Positions 46,756 through 55,478 are shown, numbered from the stretch's first letter. The stretch is 64,000 nt of DNA from Streptomyces sp. TLI_053 (GCF_900105395.1 NZ_LT629775.1:3866001-3930000), one strand, 5' to 3'. The notes: a model not told the origin generated them from the letters alone. A program made the numbers and translations.

Positions 46756-47570
46756 GCCGGCACCCCCGCCCGGCGCGGCCTGGCCCCGGCGGCGGCCCGC
46801 ATCACCAGCCGGCCGCCGTCCACCGTGAAGGTCTGGCCCTGGATGTAGTCGGCCTCCTCGCCGGCCAGGAAGGCGACCAGGCCGGAGATGTCCTCGGGCA
46901 GGCCCCAGCGGGTGCTGGCGCCGTCCGAGCCGAGCCGCTCGGCGACGGCGTCGGTCATCTCCGTGCGCACCTTGCCGGGGGCGACGGTGTTGATCCGGAT
47001 GCCCTTGCGGCCGACCTCGACCGCCAGCGTCCGGGTGAGCGCCTCCAGCCCGCCCTTGGCGGCGGCGTAGGCGCTCTGGCCGGGGCCGGGGATCCGCACG
47101 GAGTTGGACGAGATGTTGACGATCCGGCCCCAGCCCTGGTCGAGCATCAGCGGGAGGACCTCGCGGCAGGTCAGGAAGGGGCCGGTCAGGTTGATCCGGA
47201 GCACCCGTTCCCAGTGCGCGGTCGGGGTGGCGGCGACCAGCCGGTCGTCGATCACGGCCGCGTTGTTGACCAGGACGTGCAGCGCGCCCTCCTGGTCGGC
47301 GATCCGCTCGACCAGGTCGACGACCTGCTTCTCGTCCGCGACGTCGGCGCGGTGGGCGACCGCCCGGCCGCCGGCCGCCGCGACGGCGGCGACGACGTTC
47401 CGGGCGGACTCCTCGGCCTCGCGGTAGACCAGGTGCACGGTCAGCCCGTCGGCCGCCAGGCGGTGCACGACGGCCGCGCCGATCCCGCGCGAGCCGCCCG
47501 TCACCAGGGCGATCCGGCCGGCGCCGGACGTGCCGCCGGGCCGCTCGGACCCGCCGGGCCGCTCAGACAC
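46752..47570 (-). CDS. 3-oxoacyl-ACP reductase (FabG-like SDR)
   Basis: A 272-residue ketoreductase with intact catalysis: GGSRGIG (25-31), NNAA (102-105), Asn127, Ser at 154-155, Tyr168 and Lys172 (SAYAAAKGGLEALTRTLAVEVGRKGIRINTVAPGKVRTEM). It would reduce the 3-keto group made by the ketosynthase. GTG at 47570 overlaps the ACP stop by 8 bp; the first 16 residues (SERPGGSERPGG) are a flexible lead. The ribosome site is weak, so coupling to the ACP is likely. Confidence 0.9.
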   Translation of the reverse strand: MSERPGGSERPGGTSGAGRIALVTGGSRGIGAAVVHRLAADGLTVHLVYREAEESARNVVAAVAAAGGRAVAHRADVADEKQVVDLVERIADQEGALHVLVNNAAVIDDRLVAATPTAHWERVLRINLTGPFLTCREVLPLMLDQGWGRIVNISSNSVRIPGPGQSAYAAAKGGLEALTRTLAVEVGRKGIRINTVAPGKVRTEMTDAVAERLGSDGASTRWGLPEDISGLVAFLAGEEADYIQGQTFTVDGGRLVMRAAAGARPRRAGVPA

Positions 47571-47832
47571 CCTGGGCCGCCGCGACCGCGGCCAGGATCG
47601 AGCCGACCGTGCGGCGGTGCTCGGCCGCGGTCTCGTTCCAGTGGTCCAGGTCGAAGTCGACGCCGAGCCGGCGGTTGATTTTCCGGGCCAGCTGGAGAAG
47701 GTCCAGGGAATCCAGCCCGAGGTCCTCGACCACCGAGTCGGCCGGGGTGATCGGCTGTCCTTCCAGTCCGGATTTGACGTCCTTGAGCAGCTCGACCAGG
47801 ACGTTGAAATCGGTGTTTTCCGTGGGCGGCAT
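47563..47832 (-). CDS. Acyl carrier protein
   Basis: An 89-residue carrier protein with the phosphopantetheine site Ser42 in LGLDSLDLLQLARKINRRLGVDFD. ATG at 47832 is preceded by GGAGGAGA about 6 nt away; a longer frame to 47907 lacks a site. It is the first gene of the operon and the only carrier; no phosphopantetheinyl transferase or malonyl transferase is encoded nearby, so these would come from elsewhere in the genome, as usual in type II systems. Confidence 0.93.
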   Translation of the reverse strand: MPPTENTDFNVLVELLKDVKSGLEGQPITPADSVVEDLGLDSLDLLQLARKINRRLGVDFDLDHWNETAAEHRRTVGSILAAVAAAQGV

Positions 47833-48274
47833 AATGTCTCCTCCGAGAGTTCCGAAATACTGCTGCGGACGCCGCCAATGCCAACAGACCGGTAAAGCAC
47901 TTCGCAAGGGCCACTCATCCCTCCGGCGCCGGACAACCGCCTCGGAGGAACGCCCTCCGGACCTCTCTTCAGCCAGGCCAGGACGGCGGAACCCGTCCCA
48001 CCGGATTCCGGACGAATTGAATCAACCGCTCCTGACAAGCCCCTGTGGTGGCAACTTCTACAACATCCGGGGACGCAAAGAAGAAGCAAAGGGGATTGAC
48101 CTTGGGAGAACTCGATGACTACCGTGGTCGCACCCTTACGTGTACCACCCGGAACGTCATTCGAGGCGATTCACGACATCGCATCGCAGTCGGCTGGCCG
48201 AACCGGTCGGACCAGGTTCCGGCCGTTACCGGGAACGACGGCCGACCGGGCGGCACGCCGTGGGGAGGGCGGCA
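47833..48274. other. Divergent promoter region of the ACP operon and HTH regulator
   Basis: About 440 bp. The plus-strand promoter at 48096-48125 is clear. On the minus strand no well-spaced boxes were found; TTGGCA followed after 19 nt by TATTTC, close to the ACP start, is the best candidate. Confidence 0.4.
48096..48125 (+). promoter_or_regulatory. HrdB-type promoter of the double-HTH gene
   Basis: TTGACC, 18-nt spacer, TACCGT. Transcription would start near 48132, giving a leader of about 143 nt before the ATG at 48275. Confidence 0.6.
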
Positions 48275-48979
48275 ATGGCGCGACGCAAGAAGGCGGTGCC
48301 CGCGGCGGCACCGCACTACGAACTGGCCCAGTGGCTGCGCGCCCTGCGCGCGGAGTCCGGCCTCACCTACCGGCAGATGGCCGACCGGATCGCCCGCTCG
48401 GGGTGTTCGCCGGCCACCCTGTCCCGGGCCGACAGCGGTTCCGCCCTGCCCCGGCTGGGGGTGGTCGAGGCCTACGCGGCGGCCTGCGGGGCCTCGGTCC
48501 GCGAGGCGCGGCAGCGCTGGGAACGGGCGGCCACCGGCACGGGCACGGCGTCCGCGCGCGCGGAACGGCGGCCGGGCGCGGCGGCGGCCGGCGGGCGGGC
48601 CCGAAGACTCGAGCTGGTCTACGAGCCGGCCCATCTGCTGGAGGCGATGCACCGGCTGCGGCTGGCGGCCGGACAGCCCTCGCTGCGCGAACTCCAGGAG
48701 CGGGCCCGGACCGGCGGCTTCGGCGCGCTGCCGCGCAGCACCCTGGCGGACGTGCTGGGCGGGCTCCGGATGCCCTCGGAACCGCTGCTGGTCACCTACG
48801 TCCGCTGCTGCGGCATCCCGGGGGACCGGATCGCCGCCTGGCGCGCGGCCTGGTTCCGGGCGGTCGGCAGTTGCGGGCCGGCCGTGGTTCCGGCCGCCGT
48901 CGCCCGGGTGCGCTCGCTACCGCGGCACCGGACCCGCTACGGCGGTCAGGAGCCGGCCGCGGCCGCCGCCTCGGCGTAG
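48275..48979 (+). CDS. XRE-type regulator with two helix-turn-helix regions
   Basis: A 234-residue DNA-binding protein. An XRE domain lies at about residues 14-60 (ELAQWLRALRAESGLTYRQMADRIARSGCSPATLSRADSG). A second, similar block lies at about 125-180 (LEAMHRLRLAAGQPSLRELQERARTGGFGALPRSTLADVLGG), as in streptomycete HTH proteins. GGGGAGG lies 7 nt before the ATG. It is divergent from the ACP operon and the obvious candidate for its regulator. Its 3' end overlaps the convergent protease gene by 34 bp. Confidence 0.8.
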   Translation: MARRKKAVPAAAPHYELAQWLRALRAESGLTYRQMADRIARSGCSPATLSRADSGSALPRLGVVEAYAAACGASVREARQRWERAATGTGTASARAERRPGAAAAGGRARRLELVYEPAHLLEAMHRLRLAAGQPSLRELQERARTGGFGALPRSTLADVLGGLRMPSEPLLVTYVRCCGIPGDRIAAWRAAWFRAVGSCGPAVVPAAVARVRSLPRHRTRYGGQEPAAAAASA

Positions 48980-49974
48980 AGCGCCGCGACGGTGTGGTCG
49001 AAGTAGGCGCTGTAGGAGGTGTCGTCGGTGTCGCCGCCCTGCTGGTAGCCGCCGATGGCGCCGACGACGTGGCCGGTGGCGGTGGAGATCCAGGGTCCGC
49101 CGCTGGTGCCGCCGGGGTAGTCCGGGCAGTCGACGACCCGCTGGTAGGCGCTCTGCCGGCCGGTGGTGTTGGTGCACAGCAGGGGCTGCTCGCCCCCCGC
49201 GGGGTAGCCGTAGAGCCGGACGGTGGCGCCGAACGGCTCGTCGGTGCCGAGGGTGTTGCCGCCGACCACGTCCTCGACCCGGCGGCCGCTGTCGTCCGCG
49301 GCGGTCTCCAGGACGGCGAAGTCCTCGTCCTGGTCACCGCCGCGGGACCAGCCGGTGGTGGTGTGCACGGCGGTGACCCGCCAGGTGCCGTACGGGGCCC
49401 TGCCGTCGCGGTAGCCCGGGGCGAAGGTGACGCCGCCCGGGTCGTCCAGGCAGTGGGCGGCGGTGAGCAGCAGGTTGCCGGTGGCGCTGTGCAGCACGCT
49501 GGCGGTGCAGAAGTGGTTGCCCGGGCGGACGGTGCCGGTGAACAGGGCGCCGACGGTGGCCGCCTCGGGGGTGGCCGGGGCGGTGGCGGTGGTGCCGAGC
49601 GGCCCGTCGGCGGGGGTGGGGGCGGCCGTCGTGGGCGCGGGCGTGGCGGTGGGCGTGGGCGTGGCGGTGGGCGTGGGCGTGGCCGACCCGGTGACCGGGT
49701 CCGGCGCCGAGGGGCCCGGGGGCTCCGACGGCTCCGCGGAGGCCGACGGCTCGGTGCCGGCGACCGGGACGGCGGCGGGGACGGTGGGGGTACCCGGGAC
49801 CGGCGGCGCGACGGCGGCCGAGGTGGCCGGGGAGGCGACGGCGGTGGCCCGCGGGGTCAGGCTGTGGGTGCCCACCACCACGGCCGCCACGGTGAGCACG
49901 GAGAGGGCCGTGGTGACCAGGGTCGGCGCCAGGAGACGGCGGCGACGGGGGGTACGGCGGCGGTGCTGGCCCAT
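48946..49974 (-). CDS. Secreted trypsin-like serine protease
   Basis: A 342-residue exported or membrane-anchored protease of the chymotrypsin fold. After an Arg-rich start, a hydrophobic helix (LLAPTLVTTALSVLTVAAVVVG, about 13-35) acts as signal or anchor. Next comes a Pro/Thr/Ala-rich linker of over 100 residues including TPTATPTPTATP repeats, and then the catalytic domain with His (LLLTAAHCLDD), Asp (DQDEDFAVLE) and Ser (YPGGTSGGPWIS). ATG at 49974 follows the usual Arg-rich signal start. Its relation to the neighbouring operon is unclear. Confidence 0.9.
   Translation of the reverse strand: MGQHRRRTPRRRRLLAPTLVTTALSVLTVAAVVVGTHSLTPRATAVASPATSAAVAPPVPGTPTVPAAVPVAGTEPSASAEPSEPPGPSAPDPVTGSATPTPTATPTPTATPAPTTAAPTPADGPLGTTATAPATPEAATVGALFTGTVRPGNHFCTASVLHSATGNLLLTAAHCLDDPGGVTFAPGYRDGRAPYGTWRVTAVHTTTGWSRGGDQDEDFAVLETAADDSGRRVEDVVGGNTLGTDEPFGATVRLYGYPAGGEQPLLCTNTTGRQSAYQRVVDCPDYPGGTSGGPWISTATGHVVGAIGGYQQGGDTDDTSYSAYFDHTVAALYAEAAAAAGS
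49635..49682. repeat. GTGGGCGTGGGCGTGGC tandem repeat coding Thr-Pro-Ala linker
   Basis: Tandem 18-bp units in the protease linker encode TPTPTA repeats. Such repeats expand and contract readily. Confidence 0.6.
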
Positions 49975-50086
49975 GCTCGGTCGGCTCCTGCCCTGGTCGG
50001 CGGCGGTGCGAGGTCGGTCCCGACTATGGCGCCCCGAACTGGGAGGGTGGTGATGCGTCGCTGGGAACGGCATGAGAATTCAGCCG

Positions 50087-50123
50087 GTCGCCCCCGTCCG
50101 GGAGGTCCGCGGGCGGGGGCGAC
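50087..50123 (-). terminator. Hairpin terminator of the MFS gene
   Basis: Perfect 10-bp stem GTCGCCCCCG / CGGGGGCGAC, 9 bp after the stop codon at 50132. Confidence 0.7.
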
Positions 50124-50131
50124 GGATCGGG

Positions 50132-51688
50132 TCAGGTGGCCCGTTGTTGCTGGTGGGCCGGGGTCTGGGCCGGTGCGCCGGCGCTCGCCGGGGCCTCGGC
50201 GGCGGTGCCGGTCGCCCCGGTGGCCTCGCCCGGCGCGGGCCGGTGGTCGATCATCACGAAGGCGATCACCGCGGCCAGCAGCAGGATGCCCATGGCCACC
50301 CAGGTGGCGATCACGTAGCCGTGCACCGCGCCCTGGGCCTGGACCGCCGGGTCCCCGGCGGTGGTGATCCGGGCGGCGAGCCAGCTCGCGGTGGCGCTGG
50401 CCGCGATGGTGTTGAGCAGTGCGGTGCCGAAGGAGCCGCCGACCTGCTGGGCCGAGTTGATGGTGGCCGAGGCCGCGCCGGCCTCGTTCGGCGCGACACC
50501 GAGGGTGGCCAGGCTCATCGACGGCATGAAGATCAGGCCCATGCCGAAGCCGAGCAGCAGTTCGGCGGGCAGCACCATGCCGGCCCAGGGGCTGTCCACC
50601 TTCATCTGGGTCAGCCAGGCCATGCCGGCGGCGGCGAGCAGCAGCCCCGGACCGATCAGGTTGCGGGACGGCACCCTGGTCATCAGCCGGGCCGCGAAAC
50701 CGGTGGAGCTGATGATGATGGCCGCCGTCATCGGCAGGAAGGAGACCCCGGACATCACCGGCGAGAAGTGTTTGATGACCTGGAGGTAGTAGGTCAGGAA
50801 CAGGAACAGGCCGAACATGCCGATCATCGCCAGGCCGACCGAGAGGGCACCGCCGCCGCGGTTGCGCTCGGCCACGATGTGCAGCGGCAGCAGCGCGTGC
50901 GGGGTGCGCTTCTCGACCAGGACGAACACCACGAGCAGCAGCACGCCGAGCCCCAGCGAGCCGAGCACCAGCCAGTCGCCCCAGCCGCGGGTGACGGCCT
51001 CGGAGGTCCCGTAGACGATGGCGAGCAGACCGCCGCAGCCGAGCACGGCGCCGGGCAGGTCGAGTCTGGTCCGGGTGTCCTTGCCGATGTGGTCGCGGGT
51101 CAGCACGGAGAACGCCGCGAAGGCGGTGGCGATCGCGATCGGGGTGTTCACGAACAGGCACCAGCGCCAGTTCAGGTACTCCGTGAGCAGACCGCCGAGG
51201 AGCAGGCCGATCGCGGCGCCGCCGCCGGCGATCGCGCCGAAGATGCCGAAGGCGGTGCTCCGCTCCTTGGGATCCGTGAAGGTCGTGGAGAGCAGTCCCA
51301 GGGCGGACGGGGCGAGCAGCGCGCCGAAGGCGCCCTGGAGGGCGCGGGCGGCGAAGAGCATGGTCGGGCCGTTGGCGGCGCCGCCGATCGCCGAGGCGAG
51401 GGCGAAGCCGAGCAGGCCGATGGTGAAGACGCGCTTGCGGCCGAAGAGGTCGCCGAGCCGGCCGCCGAGGAGCAGGAGTCCGCCGAAGGCCAGCGTGTAG
51501 GCGGTGATCACCCACTGGCGGTCGGCGTCCGAGATCCCGAGATCCTTCTGGGCCGACGGGAGGGCGATGTTCACGATGGTGATGTCGAGGACGATCATCA
51601 GCTGGGCGATGGCGATGACGGCCAGGGCCCACCAGCGGCGGGAACCCGCCGTTCCATGACCGGTGGCAGCTTGGGCTTGGGAGGACAC
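50132..51688 (-). CDS. DHA2-family MFS drug exporter (EmrB/QacA type)
   Basis: A 518-residue transporter with about 14 helices, motif A (LGGRLGDLFGRKRVF) and the first-helix motif D (LDITIVNIALPSAQKDLGIS) of the DHA2 group, which extrude drugs or secondary metabolites with proton exchange. GTG at 51688 has AAGG about 8 nt upstream; another GTG at 51724 has none. A TCGCC-TCGC-GGCGA inverted repeat (51746-51759) upstream may be an operator. It is a possible exporter for the product of the nearby operon, or for an unrelated compound. Confidence 0.93.
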   Translation of the reverse strand: MSSQAQAATGHGTAGSRRWWALAVIAIAQLMIVLDITIVNIALPSAQKDLGISDADRQWVITAYTLAFGGLLLLGGRLGDLFGRKRVFTIGLLGFALASAIGGAANGPTMLFAARALQGAFGALLAPSALGLLSTTFTDPKERSTAFGIFGAIAGGGAAIGLLLGGLLTEYLNWRWCLFVNTPIAIATAFAAFSVLTRDHIGKDTRTRLDLPGAVLGCGGLLAIVYGTSEAVTRGWGDWLVLGSLGLGVLLLVVFVLVEKRTPHALLPLHIVAERNRGGGALSVGLAMIGMFGLFLFLTYYLQVIKHFSPVMSGVSFLPMTAAIIISSTGFAARLMTRVPSRNLIGPGLLLAAAGMAWLTQMKVDSPWAGMVLPAELLLGFGMGLIFMPSMSLATLGVAPNEAGAASATINSAQQVGGSFGTALLNTIAASATASWLAARITTAGDPAVQAQGAVHGYVIATWVAMGILLLAAVIAFVMIDHRPAPGEATGATGTAAEAPASAGAPAQTPAHQQQRAT

Positions 51689-51745
51689 TGGGGGAGCCTT
51701 TCCGGAGAGGTGCGGGAAGGTCACGCAGTCGTCTTCAAGCCAAAC

Positions 51746-51759
51746 TCGCCTCGCGGCGA
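51746..51759. promoter_or_regulatory. Inverted repeat upstream of the MFS gene
   Basis: TCGCC and GGCGA arms with a 4-nt centre, about 60 bp before the start codon at 51688; the position suits a repressor operator. Confidence 0.3.
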
Positions 51760-51829
51760 ATGGCAAGGAAAAAGCTCACCAAATCGGTTGAAATGGGACC
51801 AAAGAACCAGATCGACCGGGACTGCGGCC

Positions 51830-51858
51830 CGGGGCCCCGGGACATGCCCGGGACCCCG
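51830..51858 (-). terminator. Hairpin terminator of the DUF885 gene
   Basis: 12-bp stem with one mismatch (CGGGGCCCCGGG / CCCGGGACCCCG) and ACATG loop, 38 bp after the stop codon. Confidence 0.6.
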
Positions 51859-51895
51859 CGCCGCGATCGGACGGCACGGAGGCCGCCGGACCGGA

Positions 51896-53620
51896 CTACA
51901 GCGCGGACAGCTCCGCGACCAGGTCGTCCAGGCCCAGCGAGCCCTGCGACAGCGCCGCCATGTGCCAGGCCTTGAGGTCGAACACCTCGCCGCGCGCCTC
52001 GTGCGCCGCCCGGGCCGCCGCCCGGCCGCGCAGCCAGGCCCGCTCGCCCAGCTTGTAGCCGATCGCCTGACCGGGCAGGCCCAGGTAGCGGACCAGCTCG
52101 CTGTCCAGGAAGTCGGCGGACAGCCCGCAGTAGCGGCCGAAGAACTCACGGGCGGCGTCCGGCTCGACCCGCTCCCCCGGGCGGTACGGCGAGTCGGCCG
52201 GGAAGTCCAGTCCGGCGTGCATGCCGATGTCGACGATGACCCGCAGCGCCCGCATCATCTGCGCGTTGAGGTAGCCGAGCCGGTGGCCCGGGTCGGTGAG
52301 GTAGCCGAGCTCGTCCATCAGGCGCTCGGCGTAGAGCGCCCAGCCCTCCAGGTTGGCGCTCACCCCGCCGAGGCTGACCTGGTAGGTGGAGAGCCGGTCC
52401 GCGACGTAGTTCCACTGCGCGAGCTGCAGGTGGTGGCCGGGGACGCCCTCGTGGTACCAGGTCGAGACGAGGTCCCACTCCGGGAAGCGCTCGCGGCCGA
52501 GGGTGGGCAGCCAGGTCCGGCCGGGACGGCTGAAGTCCAGCGAGGGGGCCGTGTAGTACGGCGCGGCGGCGCTGCCGGCCGGGGCGATCCGGGACTCGAC
52601 CCGGGTGATCGGCTCGGCCAGGTCGAAGTGGATGCCCTGGAGGTCGGCGATCGCGCCGTCCATCAGCCCCTGCAGGAACTCACGGGCGGCCTCGGCACCG
52701 AACCGCGCGGGACCGTCGGTCTCCAGCCACTTCATCGCCTGCATCGGGTCGGCGCCCGGCCGCACCTTCTCGGCCTCGGTGCGCATCTGGGCCAGCAGGT
52801 CGTGGAACTCCTGCCAGGCCCAGGCGTAGGCCTCGTCGAGATCGAGGTCGGCACCGGTCCAGTAGCGCACCCAGCGGCCGTAGCGCTCGCGGCCGACGGT
52901 GTCCGGGGCACCGGCCGCGGCCGGTCCGTAGACCTCGCCCAGCCAGTCCCGCAGGGCCGCCAGGCCCTCGGCGGCGGCGGTCGCGCGCGCGGACAGCTCG
53001 GCGCGCAGCGACTCGGGGGCCTCCTCGACCAGGTCGCCGAACCAGCCGCCCGGGGTGTCGCCGGCCAGCCACTCGCCGAGCTGGCCGATCACCGTGGTCA
53101 CCTGGCGCGGGCCGGAGAGCAGGCCGCGCTCGATGCCCTCGGCGAGGGTCGCGCGGTACCCGGCGAGCGCCTCCGGCACCCGGGCCAGGCGGCGGCCGAG
53201 GATGGCCCACTGCTCCTCGGTGTCGGTGGGCATGAGGGTGAAGACGTCACGGAGGTTGTGCAGCGGGGAGCCCAGGTTGTGGACGGCCCGGAACCGCTCG
53301 CCCGCGTCGTGGACGGCGAGCTCGGCGACCAGCCGCTCGCGCAGCAGACGGGCACAGCGCCGTTCGGCCTCGTCCCGGGCGGCATCGGCCGCGGCGGCCG
53401 GGTCGAGCGCCGCCTCGGCCTCGTCGAGCCGGGCCAGGGTGGAGCGCCCGAGCTCCGCGATCGCCTCGGCACCGGCCGGGGAGAGGTCGGGGAGGCGGTC
53501 GTCCTCGGGGTTCAGGCCCAGATACACCGCGGTCAGCGGGTCGAGCTCGGCGAGGTCCCGCACGTAGGCGTCGGCGACACGGCGGGGGGTGATGCCGTCG
53601 GAGCTGATCAGTTCAACCAT
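51896..53620 (-). CDS. DUF885-family metalloprotein (probable peptidase)
   Basis: A 574-residue soluble, largely helical protein of the DUF885 family. The zinc-site motif HEGVPGHH (in STWYHEGVPGHHLQLAQW) is intact, with a downstream Glu-containing helix (LEGWALYAERLMDELGYL) typical of the HExxH-like clan. Members are thought to be peptidases or carboxylic-ester hydrolases. ATG at 53620 (MVELISSDGITPRRVADAYVRDLAELDPLTAVYLG) is chosen as the family start. No signal peptide. It stands alone. Confidence 0.9.
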   Translation of the reverse strand: MVELISSDGITPRRVADAYVRDLAELDPLTAVYLGLNPEDDRLPDLSPAGAEAIAELGRSTLARLDEAEAALDPAAAADAARDEAERRCARLLRERLVAELAVHDAGERFRAVHNLGSPLHNLRDVFTLMPTDTEEQWAILGRRLARVPEALAGYRATLAEGIERGLLSGPRQVTTVIGQLGEWLAGDTPGGWFGDLVEEAPESLRAELSARATAAAEGLAALRDWLGEVYGPAAAGAPDTVGRERYGRWVRYWTGADLDLDEAYAWAWQEFHDLLAQMRTEAEKVRPGADPMQAMKWLETDGPARFGAEAAREFLQGLMDGAIADLQGIHFDLAEPITRVESRIAPAGSAAAPYYTAPSLDFSRPGRTWLPTLGRERFPEWDLVSTWYHEGVPGHHLQLAQWNYVADRLSTYQVSLGGVSANLEGWALYAERLMDELGYLTDPGHRLGYLNAQMMRALRVIVDIGMHAGLDFPADSPYRPGERVEPDAAREFFGRYCGLSADFLDSELVRYLGLPGQAIGYKLGERAWLRGRAAARAAHEARGEVFDLKAWHMAALSQGSLGLDDLVAELSAL

Positions 53621-53704
53621 CCGGACATCATTTCGTGGCGCGCGCCGTTTGCAAGCCCCTACCCGGTGGCATGGACCGGCCAATTCGCTGCTGCCGGCGC
53701 ACCC

Positions 53705-54394
53705 TCACCCGCCCGGGCGACGCCGCCACCGGCGCCGCAGCGCCCGACCCGGGTCCCACCTGGACCGTCCGTGTGCGAAGCGGAAGAAGCAGAGACCGAT
53801 CAGTACGGCGCTGAAGTGCCCGAGGTCCGTGAACGTGTGCGAGACCACCAGGGGCACCAGGTAGAAGACGACGACCCCGGCACCGTAGAGCCACCGCCAG
53901 CCGCCCGCGAACCGGTAGGTGAGCACCGCGACCACCCCCGCCAGCGCGTACGAGACCCCGACGTCCACCGTCTCGGCCATGCTCCGCTGCAGGGTCCCCC
54001 GGACGATCCCCCAGGCGACCACGCCCTCGCTCACCAGGGTCGCCAGCACGTGCGCGGTCGCGGCCACCGCGAACCAGCGCGCGGTGCCCAGCCAGCGCTC
54101 GGCGTTGGCGTGGAACACGGTGAACAGCACCGCGTACAGCGGCCAGCTGGACGACTCGGTCCACAGCGCGCTGGCCACCAGGGCGTGCACCGGACGCGAG
54201 CGCAGCTGCTCCAGGTTGGTCGAGCGGGCGGCCAGGAACCAGTCCAGGGTGTGCTGGTCCATCCGGGCCACCACCAGGCTGGTCACCCCCAGCAGGAACA
54301 GCCACAGGTACGTCCCCGGCGCCGAGCGCACCCAGGCCAGGAGCGCCCCGCGCAGGCGGCGCGCGCGGGGCGGCCGTTCCAGCGTGTGCGCCAT
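53705..54394 (-). CDS. Rhomboid-like membrane protein
   Basis: A 229-residue membrane protein with six helices and basic ends. The layout resembles rhomboid proteases: a helix with VGVSYALAG, where Ser would be the nucleophile (normally GxSG, here GVSY), and a later helix DLGHFSAVLIGL holding a His. Whether it is active is open because the second Gly is Tyr. It is preceded on the minus strand by a GC-rich gap and followed closely by the DUF885 gene. Confidence 0.75.
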   Translation of the reverse strand: MAHTLERPPRARRLRGALLAWVRSAPGTYLWLFLLGVTSLVVARMDQHTLDWFLAARSTNLEQLRSRPVHALVASALWTESSSWPLYAVLFTVFHANAERWLGTARWFAVAATAHVLATLVSEGVVAWGIVRGTLQRSMAETVDVGVSYALAGVVAVLTYRFAGGWRWLYGAGVVVFYLVPLVVSHTFTDLGHFSAVLIGLCFFRFAHGRSRWDPGRALRRRWRRRPGG

Positions 54395-54600
54395 CCGGCG
54401 GGCCTCCTCGGCAGGGTGGCGGGGTGCGTCCCATCATCCTCGGCCGGAGCCCGGTGGAGCGCCTCCCGGGGCCTCCCCCGGCCCGCCCCGGCACCGGCCC
54501 CCGGGCGGGTCGTCCCGGGGCGCGGGCGACCGCCCGGACAGGCACAAACGCCCGTTCGGAAGATCGGTGCACACCCGGCTCCGATCCGGCCCGGGGCCGT

Positions 54601-54606
54601 TACGCT
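54601..54606 (+). promoter_or_regulatory. TACGCT -10 box, leaderless TetR-type gene
   Basis: TACGCT ends 7 nt before ATG at 54614, with no ribosome site. Confidence 0.5.
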
Positions 54607-54613
54607 GACCGGC

Positions 54614-55363
54614 ATGGAAGCCAGCTCAGCCCCCGTACCGCCGGCCCCCGAACCGGCCGCCAGACCGCGGCGCGCCGGGTACCGGCGGCTGCCGGTGCAG
54701 CAGCGGCGCGAGCAGCTGATCGCGGTGGCCCTGGAGCTGTTCGCGCACCGGGCGCCCGAGGAGGTCGGGCTGGACGACGTGGCGCAGGCCGCCGGGGCCT
54801 CCCGGCCGCTGGTGTACCGCTACTTCGCGGGCGGCAAGCAGCAGCTCTACGAGGCCGCGCTGCGCAGCGCGGCCGAGGAGCTCACCGGCCGGTTCGTGGT
54901 CCCGCTCGCCGGGACCCCGACCCAGCAGCTGTCCGCCGTCCTGGAGAGCTACTTCGCCTTCGTCGCCGAGCACGGCACCGGCTACTCGGCACTGCTGCGC
55001 GGCGGATCGGTGGTGGAGACGGCCCGCACCTCGGCGATCGTGGACGAGGTCCGGCGGGCGGCGCTGAAGCGCACGCTGCGCCACCTCGGGGTGCGGCAGG
55101 CCGGGCCCAGGCTGACCCTGCTGGTGCGCTCGTGGATCGCGGTGGTCGAGGGGGCCTCGCTGAGCTGGCTCGACGAGGGCCGGGAGGTCCCGGTGGACGA
55201 GCTGCGGGAGTGGCTGGTGGACCAGTTCGTGGCGATGGCGGCGGCGACCTCGCTGCACGACCCGCAGACCGCCGAGGTGCTGGCCGGGCTGCTGGCCCTG
55301 GAGGGCGCGGACTCGCCGCGGACGGCCCGGCTGCGGGCGGCGCTGGGCGGACCGGTCGGGTAG
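54614..55363 (+). CDS. TetR/AcrR-family transcriptional regulator
   Basis: A 249-residue regulator. The N-terminal HTH (residues 30-75: RREQLIAVALELFAHRAPEEVGLDDVAQAAGASRPLVYRYFAGGKQQLYEAAL) is typical, followed by an all-helical ligand domain. The YRYFAGGKQQLYEAAL end of the HTH is strongly conserved in the family. Neighbouring genes on both sides are on the other strand, so its target is not indicated by an obvious divergent operon other than the rhomboid-like gene. Confidence 0.94.
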   Translation: MEASSAPVPPAPEPAARPRRAGYRRLPVQQRREQLIAVALELFAHRAPEEVGLDDVAQAAGASRPLVYRYFAGGKQQLYEAALRSAAEELTGRFVVPLAGTPTQQLSAVLESYFAFVAEHGTGYSALLRGGSVVETARTSAIVDEVRRAALKRTLRHLGVRQAGPRLTLLVRSWIAVVEGASLSWLDEGREVPVDELREWLVDQFVAMAAATSLHDPQTAEVLAGLLALEGADSPRTARLRAALGGPVG

Positions 55364-55424
55364 CGGCGCCGGATCTGCCGCCGGCCGAGCAGTGCGCCGG
55401 AGGCGCGGCCCGACCGAGTGGCCC

Positions 55425-55476
55425 GGCGCGGCGGGCCGGGTCCGGGGTACGGCGCGGCGGGCCGGGTACGGGGTAC
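55425..55476. repeat. 26-bp tandem duplication
   Basis: Two adjacent 26-bp units beginning GGCGCGGCGGGCC (55425-55450 and 55451-55476) differ at one base. They lie between the convergent TetR and FAH-family genes. Confidence 0.75.
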
Positions 55477-55478
55477 GG

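Noticed and set aside
48115..48300. A plus-strand start (MTTVVAPLRVPPG) after GGGAG upstream of the double-HTH gene
   Set aside because: The frame continues through the HTH gene in the wrong phase, with composition of a shadow frame, and its ATG overlaps the -10 box of the promoter.
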